Positions 27,978 through 36,794 of a stretch of 64,000 nt of DNA are shown one piece after another. This DNA comes from Achromobacter sp. MYb9 (GTDB taxonomy: Bacteria; Pseudomonadota; Gammaproteobacteria; Burkholderiales; Burkholderiaceae_B): the NCBI RefSeq assembly GCF_002975275.1, contig NZ_PCOQ01000001.1, forward strand, positions 434,001-498,000, written 5' to 3'. The position numbers and the translations under genes were made by a program. Within the stretch, counting starts at the first letter, position 1; each line of letters begins with the position of its first letter. The notes beneath the pieces were generated by a model, which was not told the DNA's origin, made no database searches, and saw only the letters and a list, made by a program, of their open reading frames with translations.

Positions 27978-30900
27978 TTAGTGCGCGCCGGCGCCGGCGT
28001 CAGCGACCTGCGCCGCCGCCAGTTCGCGCGCGCGCGGCGTATCGTGAGCCGCACGGTGGTCGCGGGCGAAGACGGTGTAGACGGTGGGCAGCACGAACAG
28101 CGTGAACAGCGTGCCGACCAGCAAGCCGACCACGATGACAAGGCCCAGGCTGTAACGGCTGTGCGCGCCGGCGCCTGCGGCGAACAGTAGCGGGATCAGC
28201 CCCATCACCATCGCCGCCGTCGTCATCAGGATCGGGCGCAGGCGGATGCGGGCGGCCTGTTCCATCGCGGCGCGCCGGTCCAGCCCATGGCTGACCTGCA
28301 TCTCGTTGGCGAACTCCACCATCAAGATGCCGTGCTTGCTGATCAGGCCGATCAGCGTCACCAGGCCGATCTGGGTGTAGATGTTCACGGTGGCCATGCC
28401 CAGCGCCAACGGGATCAGCGCGCCGCAAATCGACATGGGCACGCTGACCAGGATGATGAACGGGTCGCGCAGGCTTTCGTACTGCGCGGCCAGCACCAGG
28501 TAGATGACGATGATCGCGAAGATGAACGTGATCATCAGCGCCGAGCCTTCCTGGCTGAACTGGCGCGCATCCGACTGCCAGTCGTAGCTGAAGCCCGCCG
28601 GCAACTGCTGTGCCTGCCGTGTCAGGAACTGCACCGCGTCGCCCATCGTGACGCCGGGCATCGGGATGGCCTGGAAGGTGGCGGCGTTCAACTGATTGAA
28701 CTGCGTCAGCGAATTGGGCTCCACCCCCATGGACACCGTCACCAGGTTGGACAGCGGCACCTGCGCGCCGCTGGCGCTCTTGACGTGGAACTGCGCCAGC
28801 GACGCCGGCGAGATGCGCTGTTCGCGCAGGCTTTGCGGGATCACGTCATAGGACCTGCCGTCCATGCCGAAACGGTTCACGTAGTTCTCGCCCACCAACA
28901 CCGCCAACGTGTCGCCAATTGCTTTCATGGTGACGCCCAGGCTGTTGGCCTTGGCACGGTCCACCTTCAGCTGCACCACCGGATTGTTGTAGTCCAGGTC
29001 GCTATCGACCACCATGAACAAGCCGCTTTCGCGTGCCGCCTTCTTCAGGCTTTGCATGGACTCGTAGACCACCGGGTAATCGGCGGCGCTCATCAGCACC
29101 ATCTGCACGGGCAAGCCGCCCGTGGACCCCGGCAGCGACGGCAGCTGGAAGGCAAAGATGTTGCTGCCTTCGACCTGGTTGGCCATCGCCTGCATGTCGG
29201 CCTGGAGTTCGTCGGCCGAGCGCGTGCGCGCCTCCCACTCCACGAAATCGACACCGCCAATGCTGTTGGACACGCCGTCCGATCCGTTGATCAGCCAGCG
29301 CCCCCGCTGTTCCGGCAGCGTCTTCATGACGTCGTCCCACTTTTTGCCGAACTTCTCCACATAGTCGATGTTGGCCTGCTGCGGCGACTTGATTGCCGTC
29401 AGCACGGTGGACTGGTCTTCGACCGGCGCCAATTCGCGCTGCGCCGCGTTGTACAGGAACGGCAGGCTGACCAGCACGCCCACCGCGATCAGTCCGGTCA
29501 CCCAGCGATGATGCAAAGACACGTCCAGCAGCCGGCCATAGGCGTCGCCCAGCCGTCCGAAGAAGCGCTCGGCGCGCCGCGCCATCCAGCCTTCCGACAC
29601 CCGGCTGTTCAGCAGGAAAGAGCTCATCACCGGCGACAGCGTCAACGCGATGACGCCCGACACGACCACCGCCCCCGCCAGCGTGAAGGCGAATTCCTTG
29701 AAGAGCGAACCCGTCAGGCCACCCATCAGCCCGATCGGCGCATAGACGGCCGCCAGCGTAATCGTCATGGCGATCACCGGCCCCGCCACTTCGCGCGCGC
29801 CGATCAGCGCGGCCCGCACGGGCGACTTGCCTTCTTCGATATGGCGGTGCACGTTTTCCACCACCACGATGGCGTCGTCCACCACCAGGCCGATGGCCAG
29901 CACCATCGCCAACAAGGTCAGCAGGTTCACGCTGAAACCGAACAACGCCATGATCGCCGCCCCGCCCAGCATGGACAGCGGGATGGTAACGACGGGGATC
30001 AGCACGGCGCGCAGCGAGCCCAGGCACAGGAAGATCACCACGACCACGATGGCCACGGCTTCCAGCAGCGTGTGTATCACGCCGTCGATGGACGCGCTGA
30101 TGAAGCGGGCCAGCTCGAACGGCACCTGCACGCTGGTGCCCGGGGGCAGGTTCTGCTTGATGTTGGGCAGCAGCTCGTTCAGCCGCTTGACGATGACCAG
30201 CGGGTTGCCCACCGGGGTGGCGTTCAGGCCGAAGTACACGGCCGGCTCGCCGTCCATCAGGCCGCTGGAATCGGTGGACGCCGCGCCCAGTTCCACCGTC
30301 GCCACATCGCCCAACCGCACGACGGCGTCGCCGTCGCGCTTGACGATCAGGTCTCGGAATTCCGCCACGTTCACCAGGTCGGTGTTCACCTGGATGTTGG
30401 ACACGACATACAGCCCCTTGGCCTGGCCCGGCGCGGCCTGCACGTTGTTGTCGCGCAGCGCCTGGGACAGCTCGCCCGCGGAAATGCCGCGCGCGGCCAT
30501 CCGGTTGGGATCCAGCCAAACTCGCATGGCCAGCTTCTGGCCGCCATAGAGCTCGACGCTGGCCACGCCATCGATCGAAGACAGCTGCGGCTGGACGACC
30601 CGCGACAGATAGTCCGTCAGCGCCGCCAGCGACAGCGTGCTGCTGGAGAAGCCCACATAGGCCACGGCCGTCGCTTCGCCCGCGGACTTGACCAGTACGG
30701 GGTCATACACGTCTTGAGGCAGCCGGTACTTGACCTCGTTGACCTTGGCCATGACCTCGGTCATGGCCTTGTTGGAGTCGGCGTTCAACTTCATCCGGAC
30801 CGTGATGACGCTACGGCCCTGCGTGGACGAGGACGACAGGTAATCGATGCCTTCCACGGTGGCCACCGATTGCGCGATGGGTTGCGTGACGAAGCCCTGC

Positions 30901-31076
30901 ATCAGAGCGGGGGAGGCGCCGGGATACTGGGTGGTGATGGTGATGGTGGTGCTTTCGGTCAGCGGGTATTGCCGCACGGGCAGGCCGCTTAGCGCCTTGA
31001 TGCCCAGCAACAGGATCAGCGTGCTGACCACCAGCGCCAGCACGGGCCGGCGGACGAAGAGGTCGGTGAATCTCAT
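27978..31076 (-). CDS. RND efflux transporter, MexI-like
   Basis: A 1032-residue HAE1-family proton antiporter. The start MRFTDLFVRRPVLALVVSTLILLLG and the stretch YPGASPALMQGFVTQPIAQSVATVEGIDYLSSSS closely recall MexI of the Pseudomonas MexGHI-OpmD pump and Vibrio VexF, from memory. The helix 4 aspartates are D400 and D401 (GLVVDDAIVVVENVHRHIEEG). It follows the adaptor gene by 16 bases. No MexG-like small membrane protein is present. The substrate cannot be read from sequence. Confidence 0.9.
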   Translation of the reverse strand: MRFTDLFVRRPVLALVVSTLILLLGIKALSGLPVRQYPLTESTTITITTQYPGASPALMQGFVTQPIAQSVATVEGIDYLSSSSTQGRSVITVRMKLNADSNKAMTEVMAKVNEVKYRLPQDVYDPVLVKSAGEATAVAYVGFSSSTLSLAALTDYLSRVVQPQLSSIDGVASVELYGGQKLAMRVWLDPNRMAARGISAGELSQALRDNNVQAAPGQAKGLYVVSNIQVNTDLVNVAEFRDLIVKRDGDAVVRLGDVATVELGAASTDSSGLMDGEPAVYFGLNATPVGNPLVIVKRLNELLPNIKQNLPPGTSVQVPFELARFISASIDGVIHTLLEAVAIVVVVIFLCLGSLRAVLIPVVTIPLSMLGGAAIMALFGFSVNLLTLLAMVLAIGLVVDDAIVVVENVHRHIEEGKSPVRAALIGAREVAGPVIAMTITLAAVYAPIGLMGGLTGSLFKEFAFTLAGAVVVSGVIALTLSPVMSSFLLNSRVSEGWMARRAERFFGRLGDAYGRLLDVSLHHRWVTGLIAVGVLVSLPFLYNAAQRELAPVEDQSTVLTAIKSPQQANIDYVEKFGKKWDDVMKTLPEQRGRWLINGSDGVSNSIGGVDFVEWEARTRSADELQADMQAMANQVEGSNIFAFQLPSLPGSTGGLPVQMVLMSAADYPVVYESMQSLKKAARESGLFMVVDSDLDYNNPVVQLKVDRAKANSLGVTMKAIGDTLAVLVGENYVNRFGMDGRSYDVIPQSLREQRISPASLAQFHVKSASGAQVPLSNLVTVSMGVEPNSLTQFNQLNAATFQAIPMPGVTMGDAVQFLTRQAQQLPAGFSYDWQSDARQFSQEGSALMITFIFAIIVIYLVLAAQYESLRDPFIILVSVPMSICGALIPLALGMATVNIYTQIGLVTLIGLISKHGILMVEFANEMQVSHGLDRRAAMEQAARIRLRPILMTTAAMVMGLIPLLFAAGAGAHSRYSLGLVIVVGLLVGTLFTLFVLPTVYTVFARDHRAAHDTPRARELAAAQVADAGAGAH

Positions 31077-31092
31077 GATTGCCCTCGCCTCA

Positions 31093-32223
31093 TTATCGGG
31101 CTTGCGCCAGGGATTGCCGCGTGCCGTCCAGCGCCACGGTATCGGTGGCCATGACGTCGACCGCCGCGCCGTTATGCAGACGCAGTTGGCCGGACGTCAC
31201 GACCTGGTCGCCGGCATCCAGGCCTTCGGTCACGACGACCCGGCCGCGCACGCGCTCGGCGGTCTTCACATAGGTTTGCCGCACGGTGGGCGCCGCGCCC
31301 TGCTGGTCCGCCGCAGGCGGCGTCAGGACGTAGACGGAATCGCCATAGGCGCTATAGCTGACCGCGGTCTCCGGCACGGTGATCACGCCGGGACGGTCGG
31401 GCAGGCCGACGCGGCCATGCGCGAACATACCGGCCGCCAGCGCGCCGTCGGCATTGGGTAGCGTGGCCTGCACCCGCACGGTGCGAGACCCCGGGTCCAC
31501 CTGGGGTTCCACCGTGGTCACCTGTCCGGTGAACTCGCGTCCGGCGTGGGCGTCCACGGTCACGGTGACGGGCTGGCCAGCGCGCAAGGCGCCCAGCGCC
31601 TGCTCGGGCAGCGTGATATTGGCGTACAGCGTGGTCGCGTCGGTCAGCGACACCAGGGCGTCGCCGGCCTTGGCGAATTGGCCCAGATTGACGCGGCGCA
31701 CGCCCAGCACGCCGTCGAACGGCGCCTTGACGCGCTTTTGCTCGATCAGCGCCTGCACCCGCTTGATGTCGGCGGCGGCCTGGTCATAGTCGGCCTGCGC
31801 CTGGTCCAGCTGTTCACGCGTGGCCGCCTGTTGCGGCAACAAGCGGCGCGTGCGTTCCAGCAAGGTCCGCGCATTGCGCGCCTGGGCTTGCAGGCGCGCC
31901 AACTCGCCTTGTTCGGGCGCGTCGTTCATCTGCACCAGCACTTGGCCGGCCTGCACGCGCTGCCCCGCCGTGAACAGAATCTGGGTAACGCGGCCGTCCA
32001 CTTCCGCCGGAACCTGCACCTGGCGCGTTGCTTCGAGCGACCCGATGCCGGTCAACGCCACGGGAAAGTCCGCCCGTACCGCGGGCGCTACCGCCACCTT
32101 GGCCGGCGGCATCGTCCATCCCCCTTTCTGCGACGACCCGCTGAACTTCCAGACCAGTGCGCCCCCCGCCACGACCGCCAGCACGACGACACCCGCCGCC
32201 CATGCCCCTGATTTCGCCTTCAT
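31093..32223 (-). CDS. RND efflux periplasmic adaptor of the MexI-like pump
   Basis: A 376-residue membrane-fusion protein, first gene of the pump operon. It has an N-terminal membrane anchor (SGAWAAGVVVLAVVAGGALVWKF) rather than a lipobox. The lipoyl half-motifs are GSLEATRQVQVPAEVDGRVTQILFTAGQRVQAGQVLVQMN and VKAPFDGVLGVRRVNLGQFAKAGDALVSL. I chose the ATG at 32223, preceded by AGAGAG. The short inverted repeat CCAAG-N6-CTTGG at 32242-32257 lies just upstream. Confidence 0.9.
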   Translation of the reverse strand: MKAKSGAWAAGVVVLAVVAGGALVWKFSGSSQKGGWTMPPAKVAVAPAVRADFPVALTGIGSLEATRQVQVPAEVDGRVTQILFTAGQRVQAGQVLVQMNDAPEQGELARLQAQARNARTLLERTRRLLPQQAATREQLDQAQADYDQAAADIKRVQALIEQKRVKAPFDGVLGVRRVNLGQFAKAGDALVSLTDATTLYANITLPEQALGALRAGQPVTVTVDAHAGREFTGQVTTVEPQVDPGSRTVRVQATLPNADGALAAGMFAHGRVGLPDRPGVITVPETAVSYSAYGDSVYVLTPPAADQQGAAPTVRQTYVKTAERVRGRVVVTEGLDAGDQVVTSGQLRLHNGAAVDVMATDTVALDGTRQSLAQAR

Positions 32224-32241
32224 GATTCGCTCTCTATTTAA

Positions 32242-32257
32242 CCAAGAATATGCTTGG
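32242..32257. promoter_or_regulatory. short inverted repeat upstream of the MexI-like pump operon
   Basis: CCAAG and CTTGG separated by six bases, 19-34 bases before the adaptor start codon. The position suits an operator or leader element for the pump operon. It could equally be chance in a gap of this size. Confidence 0.3.
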
Positions 32258-32331
32258 ATAATCCATGATTCCTGCGAATCCGTCAAAGCGGCTAAACCAA
32301 TCCCCGGCATAGCGGCACCCTATGGACGAAA

Positions 32332-32358
32332 AAAAACCGCCGGGATCCGGCGGTTTTT
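32332..32358. terminator. bidirectional terminator downstream of betT
   Basis: A perfect seven-pair GC stem (32337-32343 with 32347-32353, CCGCCGG / CCGGCGG) with a three-base loop, flanked by A and T runs that extend the stem. Read on the reverse strand it ends in a long T run, 22 bases beyond the betT stop. It insulates the pump operon downstream. Confidence 0.88.
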
Positions 32359-32379
32359 GAAAGAGCAACGCGCAGTGCG

Positions 32380-34350
32380 CTAGGTCCGAACCATGTGCAG
32401 GTAGTGACGGTGGCGCTCGTATTGATCCAGGATGTCGCCGATGACGGCGTCCCGGCTCCAACCCATGATGTCGTAATCCTGCCCGCCTTCCCGCAGGTGG
32501 ACTTCCGCGCGGAAGTACTTGCGCTCGTCCTCGTCGGCGGCCTCTTCCGGCGTAAGGCTGGGGCGCACGAAGGCCTCGGGCTGCACGGCATACGAGAAAT
32601 CCAGGTGTTCGCCATGGGACACCTCCAGGACGGCGCTGCCGTCGCTGTCGTTCTCCCGGACCTCGACGGCATAGCCCTGCTTGCGCAGTTCGTCGGCCAC
32701 GTCATCCAGCGCCGGCCGCACGACGTCGCTGATGAAGCGCTGCACGTGGGCGCGCCGCGGCATCATCACCATGTTGCGCAGGCGGCGTTCCCAGGACTGC
32801 CCGCCGCGTGCCGGACGCGACAAGGTCAACGACTGGTACCGGATGCCACGCTTGGTGGCGTCCAGCTTCAGCGCCTTGAACAACCCCCACACCGCCAACA
32901 GCAGAATGACGGAGAACGGCAACGCGCTGGCAATCGTGGCCGTCTGCAAAGCGGTCAGGCCGTCGGCCAGCAGCAGCGCAATGGCCACCGCGCCCATCAG
33001 CAGCGACCAGAAGATGCGCTGCCATACCGGCGTGCGGTCCGAGCCACCGGAGGCCAGCAGGTCCACCACCAGCGCGCCCGAGTCGGCCGACGTAACGAAG
33101 AACACCGCCACCATCACGATGGCGACGATGGACAGCACGCCGCTCCAGGGCAGATGTTCCAGGAAGGCGAACAGGGCCAGTGAGGAATCGGCCTCTACGA
33201 CTTCCGCGAAGCCCTGCACCTTGTCGACCAGAATCATATGGATGGCCGTATCGCCAAACACCGTCATCCAGAACAGGGTGAAGCCGGCCGGCACCAGCAA
33301 GACGCCGGTCACGAATTCGCGGATGGTGCGGCCACGCGAGATACGGGCGATGAAAAGGCCCACGAACGGCGACCACGCAATCCACCAGCCCCAATAGAAC
33401 AGCGTCCAGCCGCCAATCCAGTCGGTGGGTTCATAGGCGTAGAGGTTGAAGGTCTTGTTGACGATGTCGGAAAGGTACGCGCCCGTGTTCTGCACAAAAG
33501 TCTGGAGCAGGAACACGGTGGGACCGACGATCAGCACGAACAGCAGCAGCACCGCCGCCAGCACCAGATTGGTCTCGGACAGGATGCGGATGCCTTTGTC
33601 CAGGCCGCTGGCGACCGAGATGGTGGCCAAGCCGCAAGTGATGACGATCAGGATGATCTGCGTGGTCACGCCCACCGGAATGCCGAACAGGTGGTTCAGC
33701 CCGCTGTTGATCTGGGCCACGCCCAGCCCCAGCGACGTGGCCACGCCCAGCACGGTGCCGATGATGGCGAAGATGTCGACGGCGTGGCCGATAGGGCCGT
33801 GGATGCGGTTGCCGATCAGCGGATACAACGCCGAGCGCAGCGTCAGCGGCAGTCCGTGGCGATAGCTGAAGAACGCCAGGATCAGCGCCACCACCGCGTA
33901 GATGGCCCAGGCGTGCAAGCCCCAATGGAAGAACGTGATCTTCATGGCTTCGCGCGCGGCGATGGCGGTTGCGCCCTCGCCGACCGGCGGCGACATGAAG
34001 TGCATCACCGGTTCAGCCACCCCGAAGAACATCAGCCCGATGCCCATGCCCGCGGAAAACAGCATCGCGAACCAGGTGAAATTGCGGTAGTCCGGTTCAC
34101 TGTGATCCGGGCCCAGCTTGATGTCGCCGTATCGGCTGACCGCCAGGAACACCACGGCAAGCAGGATGATGGCCACGACCAGGATGTAGAACCAGCTGGC
34201 GTTGCCCAGGATCCAGCTTTGCACGGATTCAAAAAGGCTTTGCGCGGACTTGGGCGCGAGGATCGCGAATCCCACCAGCAGCAGCGTGAAAATGGCCGCC
34301 GGGAAAAACACGGGCCGATTGATCGTGGATGGTCGGGTTTCTGAAGTCAT
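32380..34350 (-). CDS. betT: BCCT-family osmolyte transporter (BetT-like)
   Basis: A 656-residue secondary transporter with about 12 helices for choline or related trimethylammonium compounds. The family signature WGWWIAWSPFVGLFIARISRGRTIREF is clear, and the glycine stretch FSAGMGIGLMFFGVAEPVMHF is the helix forming the substrate site. The cytoplasmic C-terminus of about 140 residues is long, as in E. coli BetT where it tunes osmotic activation. The start MTSETRP is preceded by AAGGAG. No betaine-synthesis genes are nearby, so the symbol is by similarity and choline specificity is inference. Confidence 0.88.
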   Translation of the reverse strand: MTSETRPSTINRPVFFPAAIFTLLLVGFAILAPKSAQSLFESVQSWILGNASWFYILVVAIILLAVVFLAVSRYGDIKLGPDHSEPDYRNFTWFAMLFSAGMGIGLMFFGVAEPVMHFMSPPVGEGATAIAAREAMKITFFHWGLHAWAIYAVVALILAFFSYRHGLPLTLRSALYPLIGNRIHGPIGHAVDIFAIIGTVLGVATSLGLGVAQINSGLNHLFGIPVGVTTQIILIVITCGLATISVASGLDKGIRILSETNLVLAAVLLLFVLIVGPTVFLLQTFVQNTGAYLSDIVNKTFNLYAYEPTDWIGGWTLFYWGWWIAWSPFVGLFIARISRGRTIREFVTGVLLVPAGFTLFWMTVFGDTAIHMILVDKVQGFAEVVEADSSLALFAFLEHLPWSGVLSIVAIVMVAVFFVTSADSGALVVDLLASGGSDRTPVWQRIFWSLLMGAVAIALLLADGLTALQTATIASALPFSVILLLAVWGLFKALKLDATKRGIRYQSLTLSRPARGGQSWERRLRNMVMMPRRAHVQRFISDVVRPALDDVADELRKQGYAVEVRENDSDGSAVLEVSHGEHLDFSYAVQPEAFVRPSLTPEEAADEDERKYFRAEVHLREGGQDYDIMGWSRDAVIGDILDQYERHRHYLHMVRT

Positions 34351-34475
34351 GCTGCCGCTCCTTTCGCCCGAGGGATGGAAAAACCGGCGCAGGCCCCCCT
34401 CAGTCTGGCTGCACGCCGCAGGTATTACTATCACGGCCAGCGTAAGGCTGACAATCTGAAATAACGGAGAAGCGC

Positions 34476-34856
34476 GTGATCGATCATCTAGACCACCTGG
34501 TCCTGACCTGCACCGACCCCGATGCCACAGTGGATTTCTACACCCGTATCCTGGGCATGCGCCTGGAGACTTTCGGGGCGGGCCGCCAGGCGCTGCGCTT
34601 CGGCAACCAGAAAATCAACCTGCACGTGCGCGGCCAAGAGTTCGAGCCGAAAGCGCACTTGCCCGTGCCGGGCGCGCTGGACCTGTGCTTTATCGCCGAT
34701 CGGCCCCTGGACGAGGTAATCGCCCGGTTGAACGAGGCCGGCGCCACGATCATCGAAGGCCCGGTGCCACGCACTGGCGCCACCGGCAAGATCCGTTCGG
34801 TGTATCTGCGCGATCCCGATCTGAATTTGATCGAAATATCAGAGCTACAAGGCTAA
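34476..34856 (+). CDS. VOC-family (glyoxalase/bleomycin-resistance fold) protein
   Basis: A 126-residue single VOC domain starting with GTG after a GGAGA site. The two beta-alpha-beta units are evident: IDHLDHLVLTCTDPDATVDFYTRILGMRLETF and DLCFIADRPLDEVIARLNEAGATIIEG through DPDLNLIEISE. His7 and the terminal glutamate of NLIEISE are plausible metal ligands. The size and motifs match small VOC proteins of unknown substrate. It is divergent from betT and its stop overlaps the end of the convergent tetR gene by four bases. Confidence 0.88.
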   Translation: MIDHLDHLVLTCTDPDATVDFYTRILGMRLETFGAGRQALRFGNQKINLHVRGQEFEPKAHLPVPGALDLCFIADRPLDEVIARLNEAGATIIEGPVPRTGATGKIRSVYLRDPDLNLIEISELQG

Positions 34857-35476
34857 TTGGGCTGCGTGTCGCCAAAGACCACGCGACGGAAGAATCCCGA
34901 CAATACGGCTTCGGTCATTTCCTGCGTGACGCCTTGCGGATCGAAGGCGTAGCTGAACTGCATGCCGTCCGACAGGGCCAGCAACCCCACGGCCAACTGC
35001 TCGGCCGGCATCGGTAGCGGCGTGCCCACATGCTCGGAAAACTGGCGGACGTATTCCGTGGTGGCGGCGCGCAGTTCGCGCAGGCAATCCGTGAAGCCGA
35101 CCCGGAACTCCGGGTCGCGCGCCGCCTGCAGCTTGCCTTCCATCCAGAGCAGGAAACAGTCGTTTTCACGGTGGTGCGTGCTGTAGTACTCAAGCACGCG
35201 GGCTTCCATTTGCGGGCGCGATTCGCCGTCTTCGAAGATGGCGCGCATGTCGGCCATCACTTTTTCGTGGTCGCGCCTGAGCAACTGCAGGAAAAGCTCG
35301 GACTTGCTGCCGAAATTGGAATAAAAGGCCCCGCGCGTGTACCCCGCCAATTCGGCGATATCCTCGACGCTGGCGGCCACAAAGCCCTTGCTGAGAAAGA
35401 CCGATTGCGCGGCGTCGAACAGGCGCTGGCGCGTCTGGTCTCGGCTTTGCTCACGGGTAAGGCGGATTTTTGACAT
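34853..35476 (-). CDS. TetR-family repressor, probably of the TriC-like efflux operon
   Basis: A 207-residue AcrR-type repressor with DNA-binding domain at about 13-60 (QRLFDAAQSVFLSKGFVAASVEDIAELAGYTRGAFYSNFGSKSELF). It is divergent from the adaptor gene of the third RND pump. A 24-base inverted repeat in the intervening gap (35503-35526) fits a TetR operator overlapping the pump promoter. The C-terminal ligand domain is of the large-pocket efflux-regulator kind. The inducer is unknown. Confidence 0.9.
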   Translation of the reverse strand: MSKIRLTREQSRDQTRQRLFDAAQSVFLSKGFVAASVEDIAELAGYTRGAFYSNFGSKSELFLQLLRRDHEKVMADMRAIFEDGESRPQMEARVLEYYSTHHRENDCFLLWMEGKLQAARDPEFRVGFTDCLRELRAATTEYVRQFSEHVGTPLPMPAEQLAVGLLALSDGMQFSYAFDPQGVTQEMTEAVLSGFFRRVVFGDTQPN

Positions 35477-35502
35477 GGCGCGAGTTTAGCACTGGCCGCC
35501 CA

Positions 35503-35526
35503 TTCAAATACAGTCTTGTATCTGAA
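35503..35526. promoter_or_regulatory. TetR-type operator
   Basis: Arms TTCAAATACA (35503-35512) and TGTATCTGAA (35517-35526) pair at nine of ten positions around a four-base centre. The overall shape resembles the AcrR operator. It overlaps the -35 box of the pump promoter and lies 27 bases before the tetR start codon, so one bound repressor dimer pair could shut both genes. Confidence 0.7.
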
Positions 35527-35545
35527 TTCATAGTTGCATTAGAAT
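35516..35545 (+). promoter_or_regulatory. promoter of the TriC-like efflux operon
   Basis: TTGTAT (35516-35521), an 18-base spacer and TAGAAT (35540-35545) make a sound sigma-70 promoter in front of the adaptor gene. Its -35 lies inside the inverted repeat. Confidence 0.55.
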
Positions 35546-35606
35546 CCAGGCCGTATCGAGTTTGACTCGCCTTCTTTTGCCCCGTTTCCGCGCCGCGAGG
35601 TGTTTC

Positions 35607-36794
35607 GTGAATTGTCCTGACCCTTGCGCGATTCCTGCCGCGCACGACCTTGCCGCTGCCGCGGCATTGCCCTCTTCTGCCCCGCGCCGCTGGACCCGCC
35701 GGCTGGCCTTGCCGGCCGTCCTGGCGCTGGCCGCGGCGCTGTCGGGATGCGGCCGCCAGGAAGCGCCTCCCCCCACGCCGCGCCCCGTGGTCGCCATGCC
35801 GGTGCAGGCCGATGAGCGCCTGCCTGCCTGGACGCTTCCGGGCGAAGTGCAGGCTCGCTACAGCACGCCGTTGTCGTTCCGCGTGGCCGGCAAGATCATC
35901 GAACGCCATGTCAGGTTGGGCGACACCGTCACCCCCGGCCAAATCGTGGCCAAGCTGGACCCGGCCGACGCCGCCAAGAACGCGGCGGCCGCGAAGGCCC
36001 AGTTGTCGGCTGCCCAGCATCAACTGGACTATGCACGCCAGCAATTGGACCGGGACCGCGCCCAATCGCGTGAAAACCTGATTGCCGCCACCCAGCTGGA
36101 ACAGACCCGCAACGCCTACGCCTCGGCGCTGGCGCAGCGGGACCAGGCCGCCCAGCAGGCGGCGCTGTCGGCCGACCAGCTGAAATACACGTCCCTGCAA
36201 GCCGACCACGCGGGCGTCATTACCGCGGAACAGGCAGACACCGGCCAGAACGTGGCCGCGGGTACGCCCGTCTACCAATTGGCCTGGTCCGGCGACATCG
36301 ACGCCATCTGCGACGTGCCCGAGAGCGTGCTGGCCGCGTTGGCCGTTGGCCAGCGCGCCAGCGTCACGCTGGGCCCGCTGCCCGGCAAGACCTTCACCGC
36401 CACCTTGCGCGAGATCGCCCCCGCGGCCGATCCGCAAAGCCGCACCTACCAAGTCAAGCTCACGCTGGATTCCCCATCGCCCGACGTCCGGTTGGGCATG
36501 ACCGCCAACATCAGCTTCGACAACCGCGGCGTGGACAATCAGGCGACCTATACCGTGCCGGCCACCGCGCTGTTCCATGATGGCAAGCAACCGGCGGTCT
36601 GGGTGGTCAAGCCGCAAGAAGACACGCTGGAGCTGCGCCGCGTGCAGGTGCTGCGCTACGACGCGCGTTCGGTCACGTTGTCCGGCGGCGTGCAGGCGGG
36701 CGAGCGCCTGGTCTGGCAAGGCGTGCATACCGTTTCGGCGGGCGAGCGCGTCCGCGCCGTGCCTCCGCTGCATCCCGAGGATTTCGCGTCATGA
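35607..36794 (+). CDS. RND efflux adaptor lipoprotein of the TriC-like pump
   Basis: A 395-residue membrane-fusion protein starting with GTG at 35607 behind a GAGG site. The lipoprotein signal (RRLALPAVLALAAALSGC, lipobox Cys48) is preceded by about 30 extra residues, which is long, so a later non-ATG start such as TTG at 35667 is possible. Lipoyl halves (SFRVAGKIIERHVRLGDTVTPGQIVAKLD and LQADHAGVITAEQADTGQNVAAGTPVYQL) flank an alpha-helical hairpin. It overlaps the RND gene by four bases. Confidence 0.88.
   Translation: MNCPDPCAIPAAHDLAAAAALPSSAPRRWTRRLALPAVLALAAALSGCGRQEAPPPTPRPVVAMPVQADERLPAWTLPGEVQARYSTPLSFRVAGKIIERHVRLGDTVTPGQIVAKLDPADAAKNAAAAKAQLSAAQHQLDYARQQLDRDRAQSRENLIAATQLEQTRNAYASALAQRDQAAQQAALSADQLKYTSLQADHAGVITAEQADTGQNVAAGTPVYQLAWSGDIDAICDVPESVLAALAVGQRASVTLGPLPGKTFTATLREIAPAADPQSRTYQVKLTLDSPSPDVRLGMTANISFDNRGVDNQATYTVPATALFHDGKQPAVWVVKPQEDTLELRRVQVLRYDARSVTLSGGVQAGERLVWQGVHTVSAGERVRAVPPLHPEDFAS

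Noticed and set aside
28287..30992. A 901-codon forward frame opposite the MexI-like transporter
   Set aside because: Shadow of the RND gene; its His/Gln/Arg bias mirrors the codon use of the real gene.
34476..34856. Specific call as fosfomycin or bleomycin resistance protein
   Set aside because: The VOC fold is clear but substrate-specific residues could not be established, so a generic call was kept.
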